Origin: Rhodocyclales bacterium
GTDB taxonomy: Bacteria; Pseudomonadota; Gammaproteobacteria; Burkholderiales; Rhodocyclaceae
Direction of reading: 5' to 3'
Assembly: GCA_016177805.1 (NCBI GenBank)
Contig: JACOUN010000001.1
Span: forward strand, 1-44,997
Length of the DNA stretch: 44,997 bases
Shown here: positions 8,984-17,145 of the stretch, piece by piece
Position numbering within the stretch: position 1 is the first letter of the stretch
Layout: each line of letters starts with the position of its first letter
Made by a program: the position numbers and the translations under genes
Notes under the pieces: model-generated
Seen by the model: the letters and a program-made list of their open reading frames with translations, nothing else
What the model was told of the DNA's origin: nothing
The model's database searches: none

Positions 8984-10372
8984 TCAACGTTCGCTGATCG
9001 CGCGCAGGTTGTCCGGGGTGTAGAAGGCGTCCTTGTACTTCGGATCGTTGGGTTCGGTCGCCCAGCTCATGTCCTTGCCCGCGCCCATGCCGGACTGGTC
9101 GAACAGCACGCGTCCCGAGTTCAGGTCGTACTGGACGAAGGCCGGGTTGTCGCAGGCCTGGGTTTCGGCTACCGGGATGACGAAGCTCTCCCGGACCTTC
9201 CACAGCTTGCCCTGGGCGTCGTAGTCCTCGGCGCCCATCAGCGACCACGAGTCCTCGTCGATGAAGAAGCGGCGCTTGGGCGCGACGTGGCGTACCCCTT
9301 CCTTGACCGTGGCCTCGATCACCCACACGCGGTGCAGCTCGTAGCGCGTGGCGGACGCATCGACGCCATCCGGCGTGATGACCTTGCGCCGGTCGGCGTC
9401 CGGGTCGTACATGCCGAACGAGTTGTAGCCGATGTACATCTCGCGCTTGCCGACGAGTTTCCAGTCGAAGCGGTCTGGCGTGCCGTTGAACACGCGCGGC
9501 TCGTCGAGCGTGTACTGGTTCTCGAAGCCGACCTGCGGCGCGTCGTAGGAGTAGCTCGGCATGCGGCGCACGCGGCGCTGGCCGGGGAAGTAATAGAACA
9601 CGTCCCCGCTCTTGTTCAGATAGGTGCTGACCACCAGCGCCTGCCCGGCCAGCGCGGTCGGCGACAGGTAATCGAAGTAGGTGTGGTACTCGACCGGCGG
9701 CAGCTCGCTCAGCTTGGCCGAGCCCTTCTTGCCCCACGGGTAGTAGTACGACTGCGACGAGCCGGCCTCGATCCAGTCGCCGCCGCTGGCGCGCGGCGAC
9801 AGCATGATATACAGCGCCGGCATGGTCAGGCCCACGCCCGCGTACTTGAGCTTGGAGTTCCACAGCACCTCGATGCCGGTCTTGGGCAGCGGGAACGGGA
9901 TGCCCGGCACCGTGGCTTCGGACACGCTCCAGCCGTCCGCGCCGATCTTGCCGTCGGCCACGTTCTTGCGCGTGTTCTCCTGGACGAAGTCCGGCGCCGA
10001 ACAATGGCGGCGGCTGGGGTACACGTTCAGCCGATAGTTCTTGAAGGTCTTGAGCAGCGCCAACTGGCCCTCGCCGAGCTTGTCGGCGTACTTGTCGGCG
10101 TTGGACGCGTCGATCGTGAATAGTGGCTTGTCGTCCTTATACTTGAAGAACTCGGCGCGCGGCTTGCCCGGTTCCCAGCCGGGATTGAGCGCGCCGCCGT
10201 CCTGCCACGCGGGAATGCTGCCATCCTTGTTGGCGGCCTTTTCACCGCCCAGCGGCGTGAGCTGCTGCCCCAGGCTGGATGCGTCCTGCGCGCTGGCCGT
10301 GCCGGCCAGGGCGGCCAGGATGGCACAGGTGAGCGTTCGCCGTGCGTATCGTTGCCATTGTTGTCTCCTCAC
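8984..10372 (-). CDS. DUF1329 family exported protein
   Basis: This 462-residue protein has a signal peptide (RTLTCAILAALAGTASAQD) and the DUF1329 body: LGQQLTPLGGEKAANKDGSI near the N-terminus, then PDGVDASATRYELHRVWVIE, and FIDEDSWSLMG near the C-terminus. DUF1329 has a LolB/outer-membrane-lipoprotein-sorting-like fold and is a partner of DUF1302. The start is probably GTG 10372 (GAGGAG 8 bases upstream). An ATG 14 bases further on, also with a good ribosome site, is in another frame and gives only a 38-codon reading frame. It is the first gene of the minus-strand cluster down to the aldehyde dehydrogenase, so the promoter should lie in 10373-10697. Confidence 0.88.
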   Translation of the reverse strand: MRRQQWQRYARRTLTCAILAALAGTASAQDASSLGQQLTPLGGEKAANKDGSIPAWQDGGALNPGWEPGKPRAEFFKYKDDKPLFTIDASNADKYADKLGEGQLALLKTFKNYRLNVYPSRRHCSAPDFVQENTRKNVADGKIGADGWSVSEATVPGIPFPLPKTGIEVLWNSKLKYAGVGLTMPALYIMLSPRASGGDWIEAGSSQSYYYPWGKKGSAKLSELPPVEYHTYFDYLSPTALAGQALVVSTYLNKSGDVFYYFPGQRRVRRMPSYSYDAPQVGFENQYTLDEPRVFNGTPDRFDWKLVGKREMYIGYNSFGMYDPDADRRKVITPDGVDASATRYELHRVWVIEATVKEGVRHVAPKRRFFIDEDSWSLMGAEDYDAQGKLWKVRESFVIPVAETQACDNPAFVQYDLNSGRVLFDQSGMGAGKDMSWATEPNDPKYKDAFYTPDNLRAISER

Positions 10373-10697
10373 GTTCTGTCTCCTCGCGTCGTAATTGATT
10401 TGCGCCACCGCTGCCGCGCCGTGTTTCCGGCCTGAAGCAAGCCACATGCAGAAGACAGCCGCGCCGGGACCAACTGTTCGATGCGAAGCGGGCGCGCGTC
10501 TTCAGACATGCGCAGACTAGGGGGGCGCTGTTAACCGCGTTTGCGCGAAATGTGCGCAGGTGTACGGATTTGTAATGCGCTGGATACAGAAAGAACGCCC
10601 GAACAGATGCGTGCCGACGTGCGCACGAGTGTCGATTTCGAGTCAATGAAAGCCAGCAACCTTGCAAAACATGGAATGAAACTCCACAATTGCAACC
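10373..10697. promoter_or_regulatory. Divergent intergenic region, DUF1329 / AAA ATPase
   Basis: This 325-bp gap separates two divergent genes. On the plus strand TTGCAA (10660-10665) and CACAAT (10683-10688) with a 17-bp spacer form a fair sigma70-type promoter. Its predicted start falls at about 10695-10698, on the ATPase ATG, so that mRNA may be leaderless; no ribosome site is visible before that ATG. The minus-strand promoter of the DUF1329 cluster was not recognised. No credible small gene was seen here. Confidence 0.4.
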
Positions 10698-11867
10698 ATG
10701 AAACGTTTGCTTGCCCCGTCACTACGGGATGCCCTGGAACATTCGCCGGCGGTAGCGCTGCTCGGACCGCGCCAGTCCGGCAAGACCACGTTGGCTCTTG
10801 AGATCGCCCGTGAGCGGGCGGCAATCCATCTCGATCTGGAATCGGAGCAGGATCGGGCGAAGCTTGCCCAGCCCGAGCTTTATCTGTGCGATCACCTCGA
10901 CAAGCTCGTGATTCTCGACGAGGTGCATCGCGCGCCGGGCCTGTTCCCGGTTTTGCGCGGGCAGATCGACCGCGCCCGGCGCGCTGGACGACCGACGGGA
11001 CTGTACTTGCTGCTGGGTTCGGCCTCGCCGGACCTGCTCAAGCAGTCGGGTGAGACGCTGGCGGGGCGCATCACTTACCTGGAGTTGACACCCTTCCACG
11101 TGCTGGAGGATGGAAGCCCTTCGCCCGATGCGCTATGGTCGCGGGGCGGATTCCCCGAGAGCCTGCTGGCCGTGGACGACGCGCGCAGCATGCGCTGGCG
11201 GCAGGACTTCATCCGCAGCTATCTGGAGCGGGACATCCCGCAGTTTGGTCCGCGCATTGCCGCCGAAACCCTGCGCCGGTTCTGGACCATGCTCGCCCAC
11301 CACCAGGGCGGGCTGCTCAATACCGCGCAGTTCGCGCGCAATCTCGGCGTCGACGTCAAGACGGCCGGTGGCTATCTCGATCTTCTGGTGGACCTGTTGC
11401 TGGTGCGCCGACTGGCGCCCTGGCACGCCAATCTCGGCAAGCGATTGGTGAAATCACCGAAGGTCTTCATTCGCGACAGCGGCATCGTCCATGCGCTGCT
11501 CGGCATCGGCAACAAGGAAGCGCTGCTCTCCCATCCCGTCGTGGGCACCAGTTGGGAAGGTTTCGTCATCGAAAACCTGTTCGCGGTCGCCACGATGGTC
11601 GACCCGATGGTGCAACCCCACTTCTACCGCAGCAGCGGCGGGGCGGAGATCGACCTGCTTCTGTCCTGGCCCGATGGGCGCCTGTGGGCCATCGAGATCA
11701 AGCGCAGCCTGGCGCCCAAACCCGAACGCGGCTTCCATGCCGCCTGCGCCGACCTGAAGCCGGAGCGATGTTACGTGGTCTATCCAGGTCTGGAGCGTTA
11801 CCGGGTGCACGACAACATCGAAGCGGTTTCCCTGCCGATCATGGCGGAAATTCTTCGCGGCGGATGA
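10698..11867 (+). CDS. AAA ATPase with DUF4143 domain
   Basis: This 389-residue protein has an AAA_14 ATPase domain with Walker A at 23-30 (GPRQSGKT) and Walker B at 70-77 (LVILDEVH), followed by a DUF4143 region. The C-terminus has a PD-(D/E)XK-like pattern (GGAEIDLLL ... WAIEIKRS). The family is widespread and patchily distributed in bacteria and archaea; its function is largely unknown and it is often found in mobile or defence-rich DNA. The gene is alone, divergent from the DUF1329 cluster, and directly followed by IS200/IS605 remains, which supports acquisition by transfer. It has no clear ribosome site, and a promoter sits so close to the ATG that a leaderless transcript is possible. 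Confidence 0.92.
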   Translation: MKRLLAPSLRDALEHSPAVALLGPRQSGKTTLALEIARERAAIHLDLESEQDRAKLAQPELYLCDHLDKLVILDEVHRAPGLFPVLRGQIDRARRAGRPTGLYLLLGSASPDLLKQSGETLAGRITYLELTPFHVLEDGSPSPDALWSRGGFPESLLAVDDARSMRWRQDFIRSYLERDIPQFGPRIAAETLRRFWTMLAHHQGGLLNTAQFARNLGVDVKTAGGYLDLLVDLLLVRRLAPWHANLGKRLVKSPKVFIRDSGIVHALLGIGNKEALLSHPVVGTSWEGFVIENLFAVATMVDPMVQPHFYRSSGGAEIDLLLSWPDGRLWAIEIKRSLAPKPERGFHAACADLKPERCYVVYPGLERYRVHDNIEAVSLPIMAEILRGG

Positions 11868-11883
11868 CCGAGAGGAGGAGACG

Positions 11884-11953
11884 TTGACATCCTCCCCGGC
11901 CTGAAGGCCGGAGATTCCTACGGCGCTCAGGGGCGGCATTGAGCCGCCCCTGA
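11884..11953 (-). repeat. IS200/IS605 right end with tnpB-associated RNA hairpins
   Basis: The sequence has the form common at right ends of IS200/IS605 elements: a GACATCCTCCCCGG segment and a 6-bp hairpin (11896-11901 with 11906-11911, TGAA loop). A 10-bp hairpin (11929-11938 with 11944-11953) overlaps the end of tnpB. In intact elements this end carries the subterminal hairpin bound by TnpA and the 3' scaffold of the omega-RNA used by TnpB, with the guide taken from DNA beyond the end, here below 11884. Whether any RNA is made here is unknown. Confidence 0.6.
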
Positions 11954-12688
11954 GTCGCTTCGGTGGGTTCCTGCTGCTGGCGGCATTACCGCACCGCTCA
12001 CTTCACAGGCGCAACGGGCGTGTCCCGCCCTGAGAACACTGATCGCGCCGACCAGATCGGCGTTTTCCTCGAATCCGCATTCCACACACTCGAACCGGGC
12101 TTGCGTCTGGCGGTTGTCTTTCGACACATGGCCGCAGCATGGACACGTCCGGCTCGTGTTCTGCGGCGGCACGGCGATGAGATACCCGCCGTTCCACGCC
12201 AGTTTGTAATCCAGTTGGCGACGGAACACGAACCAGCCTTGATCGAGAATGGCTTTGTTCAGGCCAGACTTGGCCCGAACATTCCTGCCTGGCTGCTCGG
12301 TTGTACCTGCCGCCGACTTGGACATGTTCCGCACCTGCAAGTCCTCGATACACACCATCGCGTGGTTTTGGCTGATCGTGGTCGTGGTTTTGTGCAGGTA
12401 GTCGCGGCGGGCGTTGCCGATGCGGGAATGAATGCGCTGGACGCGGGCTTTCGCCTTCTTCCAGTTGCTGCTGAATTTCGTCTTGCGGCTCATGGCCTGC
12501 TGCGCGCGGCGCAGCCGGTCTTCGTGCCGCTTAAATCTGTTGAGTGGCGCGTAGAACGTACCGTCCGAGAGCGTGGCGAAGCGGGCGATACCCATATCGA
12601 TGCCGACCGCGCTACCGTTTGGAATCGGCTGATCGACCTCGCGTTCGGTCTGAATCGACACAGACCACTTTCCGCCCGACAGGCTGAC
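11927..12688 (-). pseudogene. tnpB: tnpB (IS200/IS605 OrfB), 5'-truncated
   Basis: About 250 codons of an RNA-guided nuclease of the TnpB family remain; intact members have roughly 370-410. The RuvC-like acidic residues are present (GIDMGI, CIEDL, NADLVGA), as is the zinc finger (CPCCGH ... CVECG). Homology begins near 12688 (VSLSGGKWSVSIQTER). The upstream in-frame sequence is not TnpB and reaches a stop at about 12740, so the N-terminal third is missing. A GTG at 12661 could still start a 244-residue product. The break coincides with the start of an opposed tnpA fragment. Activity is unlikely but not excluded. Confidence 0.85.
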
Positions 12689-12808
12689 ATCCAGAAACGC
12701 TACTGGAAGGGCGTGCTGTGGTCGCCGTCCTACTTCGCCTCAAGCTGCGGCGGTGCGCCAATTTCCATCGTGCGCGAGTACATCGAACAGCAACAGACAC
12801 CACACTGA
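12689..12808 (+). pseudogene. tnpA: tnpA (IS200-type Y1 transposase) C-terminal fragment
   Basis: The plus strand reads IQKRYWKGVLWSPSYFASSC, then GGAPISIVREYIEQQQTPH and a stop. This is the characteristic C-terminus of IS200/IS605 TnpA, about 40 residues of a protein of roughly 140. The HUH motif and catalytic Tyr region are absent. It abuts the broken 5' end of tnpB in the opposite orientation, with the junction at about 12688. The two pieces therefore come from a rearranged element or from two elements. The fragment ends 27 bp before the 3' end of the porin gene. Confidence 0.8.
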
Positions 12809-12834
12809 AACCCAAGGACGGCTACGGCAACTGG

Positions 12835-13884
12835 TCAGAACGCGTGATTGATGCCCAGCATCAGGTTGCGGCTGGTATCGCCCGCGGCGGTATTGGCGGC
12901 GCTGACGAAAGCCGGCGAGCGCACGCTCTGTGCGTCGTCGTTGCCGATGTGGCCGTAGCCGGCATAGACCAGAGTGCGCTTGGACAGCGAGTGCGAGTAG
13001 GCAATGGCCCAGGCGTGTGCGTCGCTGTCGTCGGCATCGGCGTTCAGGCGGCCATAGCCGACCGACACCTTGCCGGCCGCGCCGACCGGGATGGTTGCAC
13101 CGAGATGCCATACCTTGTCGGAGTCCTCGGCGGCGGTGGCATTGCGGATGTTCTGGAACGAGCCGGCGAGCTTGACCGCGCCGAAATCGTAGGAACCGCC
13201 CAGATAGACCTCGCGCTTGTCCTTGTCGCCCGCCACTTCGGTCTCGTGGCTGATGATCAGGCTGGCGGCGAACGCACCGTTGGCGTAGTCCAGCCCCAGC
13301 CCCGCGACGTCGCCCTTGCGCCGGTCGTCGACCTGGTTGGTTTCGTTCAGGCCGTAGATCGCGTTGATCGAGAAGCCGCCGAAGGCCGGCGACTTGTAGT
13401 TGATCGCGTTGTTGATGCGCGCCGCGCCGCCGGCCACGATCCGTGACCCCGCCTTGGCGGCGAGCACGAACTGCGGGCTGACCGGGACCGGCGTGATCGC
13501 GTCGTACTTGAACACGTAGTAGCCGGGGTGGTACTGGCGGCCCAGGCCGATGAAGCCGAAGCCGCCCTGCAGGCCGACGAACTGCTGGCGCGACAGGTTG
13601 GGGGCGGCGCCCAGGCCGGCGTTCTGGTCGATCTCGATTCCGTACTCAAGCGTGAACACCGCCTTGAGCCCGTTGCCCAGATCCTCGGTGCCGCGAAAGC
13701 CCAGACGCGAGCCGGTCCAGCCGCTGCTCTGCACGCCGGTGAACTTGGCGTCCCCGGTTTTTCCGTAGGCAAAGAACGTATCCACGACCCCATATACCGT
13801 GACGTTCGACTGGGCCAGGACCGGGGTACACATGAATCCGGCCGCAATGAGGGCCGCTGCAACGGCGGTTTGACGTTTCTGCAT
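12835..13884 (-). CDS. Gram-negative porin (trimeric general/specific type)
   Basis: This 349-residue protein has a signal peptide (AVAAALIAAGFMCTPVLAQ) and the betaproteobacterial porin start SNVTVYGVVDTFFAYGK. A 16-strand-type barrel pattern, SRLGFRGTEDLGNGLKAVF, and a C-terminal GINHAF with a terminal Phe for BAM recognition also fit. The start at 13884 has an AAGGAG ribosome site 8 bases upstream. It follows dctM by 155 bp in the same direction as the TRAP and CoA ligase genes and probably supplies outer-membrane passage for the same organic acid. It may have its own promoter in the gap. Confidence 0.95.
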   Translation of the reverse strand: MQKRQTAVAAALIAAGFMCTPVLAQSNVTVYGVVDTFFAYGKTGDAKFTGVQSSGWTGSRLGFRGTEDLGNGLKAVFTLEYGIEIDQNAGLGAAPNLSRQQFVGLQGGFGFIGLGRQYHPGYYVFKYDAITPVPVSPQFVLAAKAGSRIVAGGAARINNAINYKSPAFGGFSINAIYGLNETNQVDDRRKGDVAGLGLDYANGAFAASLIISHETEVAGDKDKREVYLGGSYDFGAVKLAGSFQNIRNATAAEDSDKVWHLGATIPVGAAGKVSVGYGRLNADADDSDAHAWAIAYSHSLSKRTLVYAGYGHIGNDDAQSVRSPAFVSAANTAAGDTSRNLMLGINHAF

Positions 13885-14039
13885 CGATGTTCTCCTTTGG
13901 TGTCAGTGATTTGTTTTGAGAATGTGCTGCCCGGAATACAGGCAATGAACAACCAACGCGGTCGCGAAGAAGTGCGAACGCCGCCCTGACCGTCGCGCCT
14001 CGGTCATGCCGGCCGGGGTGATGTGGAACGTGCGCTTGT

Positions 14040-15362
14040 TCACCCGAACAGGCGCACCATGAACAGGCTGATCGACGGGAAGAACACCAGCAGCAGGATG
14101 CGCACCGCGTCCGAGCACAGGAACGGGATCACGCCGCGGAAGGTGACCCCCATCGGCACGTCGCGCGCCAGGCCGTTGATGATGTAGACGTTCATCCCGA
14201 CCGGCGGGGTGATGAGTCCGATCTCGACCACCATCAGCGCCATGATGCCGAACCAGATTGCCTTGTCGGTGCCGTCCAGGCCGAAGAAATCCAGCCCCAT
14301 GATGACCGGGAAGAAGATCGGCACCATCAGCAGGATCATCGACAGACTGTCCATGATGCAGCCGAGCACCAGCAGGATCACGAAGATCGCGAACAGCACC
14401 GCCATGGGCGACAGGCCCGAGCCGACGACCCATTCGGCCAGCTCGGTCGGCATCTGGGTCAGCGCGAGAAAGACGTTGAGCACGTCCGCCCCGAGCAGGA
14501 TCAGGAAGATCATGCCGGTGCCCTGGGCGGTGCCGTAGATGCACGCGATCCAGCCGCCCTTGCGCAGGCCGCCCCGGTGCATCGCCACCGCGCCGGTGGC
14601 GATGGTGCCCACCGCGGCGGCCTCGGTCGGCGTGAACAAGCCCCCATAGATTCCGCCGATCACGACGACGAAGATCGCGACGACCTGCCATATCTGACCC
14701 AGCGCGCGCAGGCGTTCACGCCACGATCGGCGGGGGCCGGCCGGACCCGATTCGGGATGGATGCGTACGTAGATCATGATCGCGAGCATGTAGCCCAGCG
14801 CCGCGAGGATGCCTGGCACCAGGGCCGCGAGGAACAACTTGGCGATGTTCTGTTCGGTCAGGATCGCGTAGATCACCAGCACCACCGACGGCGGAATCAG
14901 TATGCCGAGCGTGCCGCCCGCGGCCAGTGCGCCGGTCGCAAGCCCCGGAGCGTAGTTGTGGCGCCGCAGTTCGGGCAGCGCGACCTGGCCCATCGTCGTC
15001 GCGGTCGCGAGCGACGAACCACAGATCGCGCCGAAGCCGGCACAGGCGCCGACCGAACCCATCGCAATGCCACCGCGCCAGTGGCCGACGAAGGCATTGG
15101 CGGCGTCGAACAGTCCTTTCGACAGACCGCCACGCAACGCAAACTGCCCCATCAGCAGAAACAGCGGCACCACCGACAAGTCGTACACCGAGTAGCGCCC
15201 GTAGGCGGCGGTCTTGAGGTAGGCCAGCAGCGGCGTCCAGCCGATCAGCATCACGTAGCCACCGATGCCGGTCACCAGCATCGCCACGCCAACGTGGATA
15301 CGCAGCGCGAGCAGGCCGATCAGCACGCCGAAGGCCGTCGTCCCTGCCAGAATGCCGTTCAT
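14040..15362 (-). CDS. dctM: TRAP transporter large permease DctM
   Basis: This 440-residue integral membrane protein has about 12 hydrophobic segments and DctM family motifs (GSSLATATTMGQVALPELRR, GTLGILIPPSVVLVIYA, GLFTPTEAAAVG, ITPPVGMNVYIING). It is the sodium-coupled channel subunit that moves the substrate delivered by DctP. The start at 15362 is set by an ATGA overlap with dctQ. A much longer in-frame extension to 15923 reads through dctQ in another frame and is not real. Confidence 0.95.
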   Translation of the reverse strand: MNGILAGTTAFGVLIGLLALRIHVGVAMLVTGIGGYVMLIGWTPLLAYLKTAAYGRYSVYDLSVVPLFLLMGQFALRGGLSKGLFDAANAFVGHWRGGIAMGSVGACAGFGAICGSSLATATTMGQVALPELRRHNYAPGLATGALAAGGTLGILIPPSVVLVIYAILTEQNIAKLFLAALVPGILAALGYMLAIMIYVRIHPESGPAGPRRSWRERLRALGQIWQVVAIFVVVIGGIYGGLFTPTEAAAVGTIATGAVAMHRGGLRKGGWIACIYGTAQGTGMIFLILLGADVLNVFLALTQMPTELAEWVVGSGLSPMAVLFAIFVILLVLGCIMDSLSMILLMVPIFFPVIMGLDFFGLDGTDKAIWFGIMALMVVEIGLITPPVGMNVYIINGLARDVPMGVTFRGVIPFLCSDAVRILLLVFFPSISLFMVRLFG

Positions 15363-15880
15363 GCGCCCACCTTCAGCAAGTTCATCAACGCGGTGTACAG
15401 CGCCGCCAGGCCGAGCAGCACGAAGGACGGCACCATCGGCACATAGGCGTACCAGGTCGGCACCCGCAGGATCATCGAACTGTCGCCGCTGCCGCGCAGA
15501 TCCAGCAGGCCGAGGGTGAGGCGCCACGCGATCAGGAAAGCCACCGCGGCAAGCACCGCCGCCGCCAGGGCATCGAGCATTGTCACCACGCGCGCTGGCA
15601 TGTTCGTGGTAAAGAAATCCACGATGATATGGCCGCGCATCATCTGGCAAAACGGCAGGAACATCGTGACCGAGATTGCGCAACCCATCTGCACCAGCTC
15701 GAAGTCCCCCGTGACTGGCTTGTTCAGCGCCGCCCGCCCGATGATGCTCGCCACCGACATCAGCGCCATCCCCGCCAGCACCATGCCCCCGCCCAGCGCG
15801 AAGGCGCGACAGCTCAGATCGAGCGCACGCCCGAGCACCCCGGCAGGTCGCACGACATCGTGCGCCAAGGCTTCCCCCAT
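15359..15880 (-). CDS. dctQ: TRAP transporter small permease DctQ
   Basis: This 173-residue protein has four hydrophobic helices (about 30-50, 65-80, 100-120 and 145-165) and the DctQ pattern RGHIIVDFF after helix 2. It is the small membrane subunit of a TRAP transporter and overlaps dctM by 4 bp (ATGA). The ribosome site AAGGGG is 7 bases upstream of the ATG. It follows dctP by 57 bases, giving the usual P-Q-M order. Confidence 0.93.
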   Translation of the reverse strand: MGEALAHDVVRPAGVLGRALDLSCRAFALGGGMVLAGMALMSVASIIGRAALNKPVTGDFELVQMGCAISVTMFLPFCQMMRGHIIVDFFTTNMPARVVTMLDALAAAVLAAVAFLIAWRLTLGLLDLRGSGDSSMILRVPTWYAYVPMVPSFVLLGLAALYTALMNLLKVGA

Positions 15881-15937
15881 GTGTTTCCCCTTGTTTGGAT
15901 TGCCGGGGCGGGCGCCCCGGCACAGCCGGTCAGCCCA

Positions 15938-16972
15938 TTACTTGGCGTGGGTTTCGATCAGCTTGCGCGCCGCCTCGAGAAGCGCCGCGCCATCGACCCC
16001 TTTTACCGACACATCCTTGATCCAGGCGTCGGTGACCCCCGCGCTTGCCGCCTTCCACTTGTCCAGCTCGGCGCTCGCGATCACGTTGACCGGATTGCCC
16101 CGATCGATGAGCCGTTGCTTGGCCGGGCCGTCCGCGCCGTCCCATACCTTGCCGATCCATGCCGAGGTTTCCGCGCCGCTGTTGGCATCGATGACCTTCT
16201 TCAGATCGTCGGGCAGGCTATCGTATTTGGCGGGGTTCATCGCGAACACGAACACCGTTGTATACAACCCGCGATAGGCGGGATCGCCTTCGGAAGCAAA
16301 CTTGGTCAGCTCGTGTACCTTGATCGCTGGCACCACCTCGTAGGGCAGGACTGCCCCGTCGATGACCCCCTTGGACAGCGCCTCGGGCACCTGCGGCACC
16401 GGCATGCCGACCGGTGTCGCGCCCAATGAGCCGAGCATCATGTTGGTGAGGCGGGTCGGCGCGCGCAGCTTCAAGCCCTTCAGATCGGCCATGCTCGTGA
16501 TCGGCGCCTTGGCGGTGAAGAAATGGCCGGCGCCATGCACGTGGAAGGCGAGTGGGCGCACATCCGAGAACTCGGCCCGGTCATGCGCCTGGACAAACTC
16601 CCACACGGCGCGGCTGGTTGCCTCGGCGGTGGTCATCATGAACGGCAGCTCGAACACCTCCACCACCGGAAAACGTCCGGACGAGTAACCGGGCAAGGTC
16701 CACACGATGTCGGCGATGCCGTCGCGCGCCTGGTCGATGAGCTGGCCTGGCTTGCCGCCCAACTGCATGGAGGGAAAGATCTGGCACTTGAGCCTGCCGG
16801 CTGACTCCTGGTTGATCTTGTCACACCACGGCGTGATGAACTTCGCGTGCGCCGTGGAACCTGCCGGCAGAAAGTGATGCACCCGCAGCGTCACCTCCTC
16901 GGCGGTGGCGGGCAGGGCCGTGGCCAGACATAGCGTCGCGGCCAGGCCGCGCAACAACTTTTCGGTTTTCAT
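15938..16972 (-). CDS. dctP: TRAP transporter substrate-binding protein DctP
   Basis: This 344-residue periplasmic protein has a signal peptide (LLRGLAATLCLATALPATAEE) and the DctP fold signatures: VTLRVHHFLPAGSTAHAKF at the mature start, FPSMQLGGKPGQLIDQARDG, and KGLKLRAPT, which holds the Arg that pairs with the substrate carboxylate in this family. The start at 16972 has a GGAGGA ribosome site. The subgroup resembles binders of aromatic or alicyclic carboxylates more than C4-dicarboxylates, but this is a weak inference, supported mainly by the upstream CoA ligase gene. Confidence 0.94.
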   Translation of the reverse strand: MKTEKLLRGLAATLCLATALPATAEEVTLRVHHFLPAGSTAHAKFITPWCDKINQESAGRLKCQIFPSMQLGGKPGQLIDQARDGIADIVWTLPGYSSGRFPVVEVFELPFMMTTAEATSRAVWEFVQAHDRAEFSDVRPLAFHVHGAGHFFTAKAPITSMADLKGLKLRAPTRLTNMMLGSLGATPVGMPVPQVPEALSKGVIDGAVLPYEVVPAIKVHELTKFASEGDPAYRGLYTTVFVFAMNPAKYDSLPDDLKKVIDANSGAETSAWIGKVWDGADGPAKQRLIDRGNPVNVIASAELDKWKAASAGVTDAWIKDVSVKGVDGAALLEAARKLIETHAK

Positions 16973-17087
16973 TGTTTTCGTCTCCTCCATGTGCTTTTTT
17001 TGGAACAACCCATGCAACCGTGTAGCCGTACCGGTCCTGCGCTCGGGGCAATCGCACGAACCATGAAGCCGAACGGTCTGCCCCCTC

Positions 17088-17145
17088 GCAGGAGGGGCTT
17101 TGGCCCCGAACAACGCTGCTGTCGCGGCTGCAACCGCGCCTACGA
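17088..17145. repeat. REP-type double hairpin repeat
   Basis: Two short palindromes in tandem, GCAGGAGGGGCTTTGGCCCC and TCGCGGCTGCAACCGCGCC, have the same plan as repeats at 33585 and 42206 (a GTAGGAGCGGCTTNAGCCGCGA type followed by its partner). The element overlaps the last codons and stop of the CoA ligase gene and lies in the gap before dctP. Confidence 0.75.

Noticed and set aside
11963-12682. Plus-strand frame upstream of the tnpA tail, as a full transposase
   Set aside because: Only the last 40 residues resemble TnpA; the rest is antisense to tnpB and has no HUH motif.
14040-15923. A single 627-residue protein covering dctM and dctQ
   Set aside because: The part upstream of 15362 is an out-of-frame reading of dctQ; true DctM begins at the ATGA overlap at 15362.
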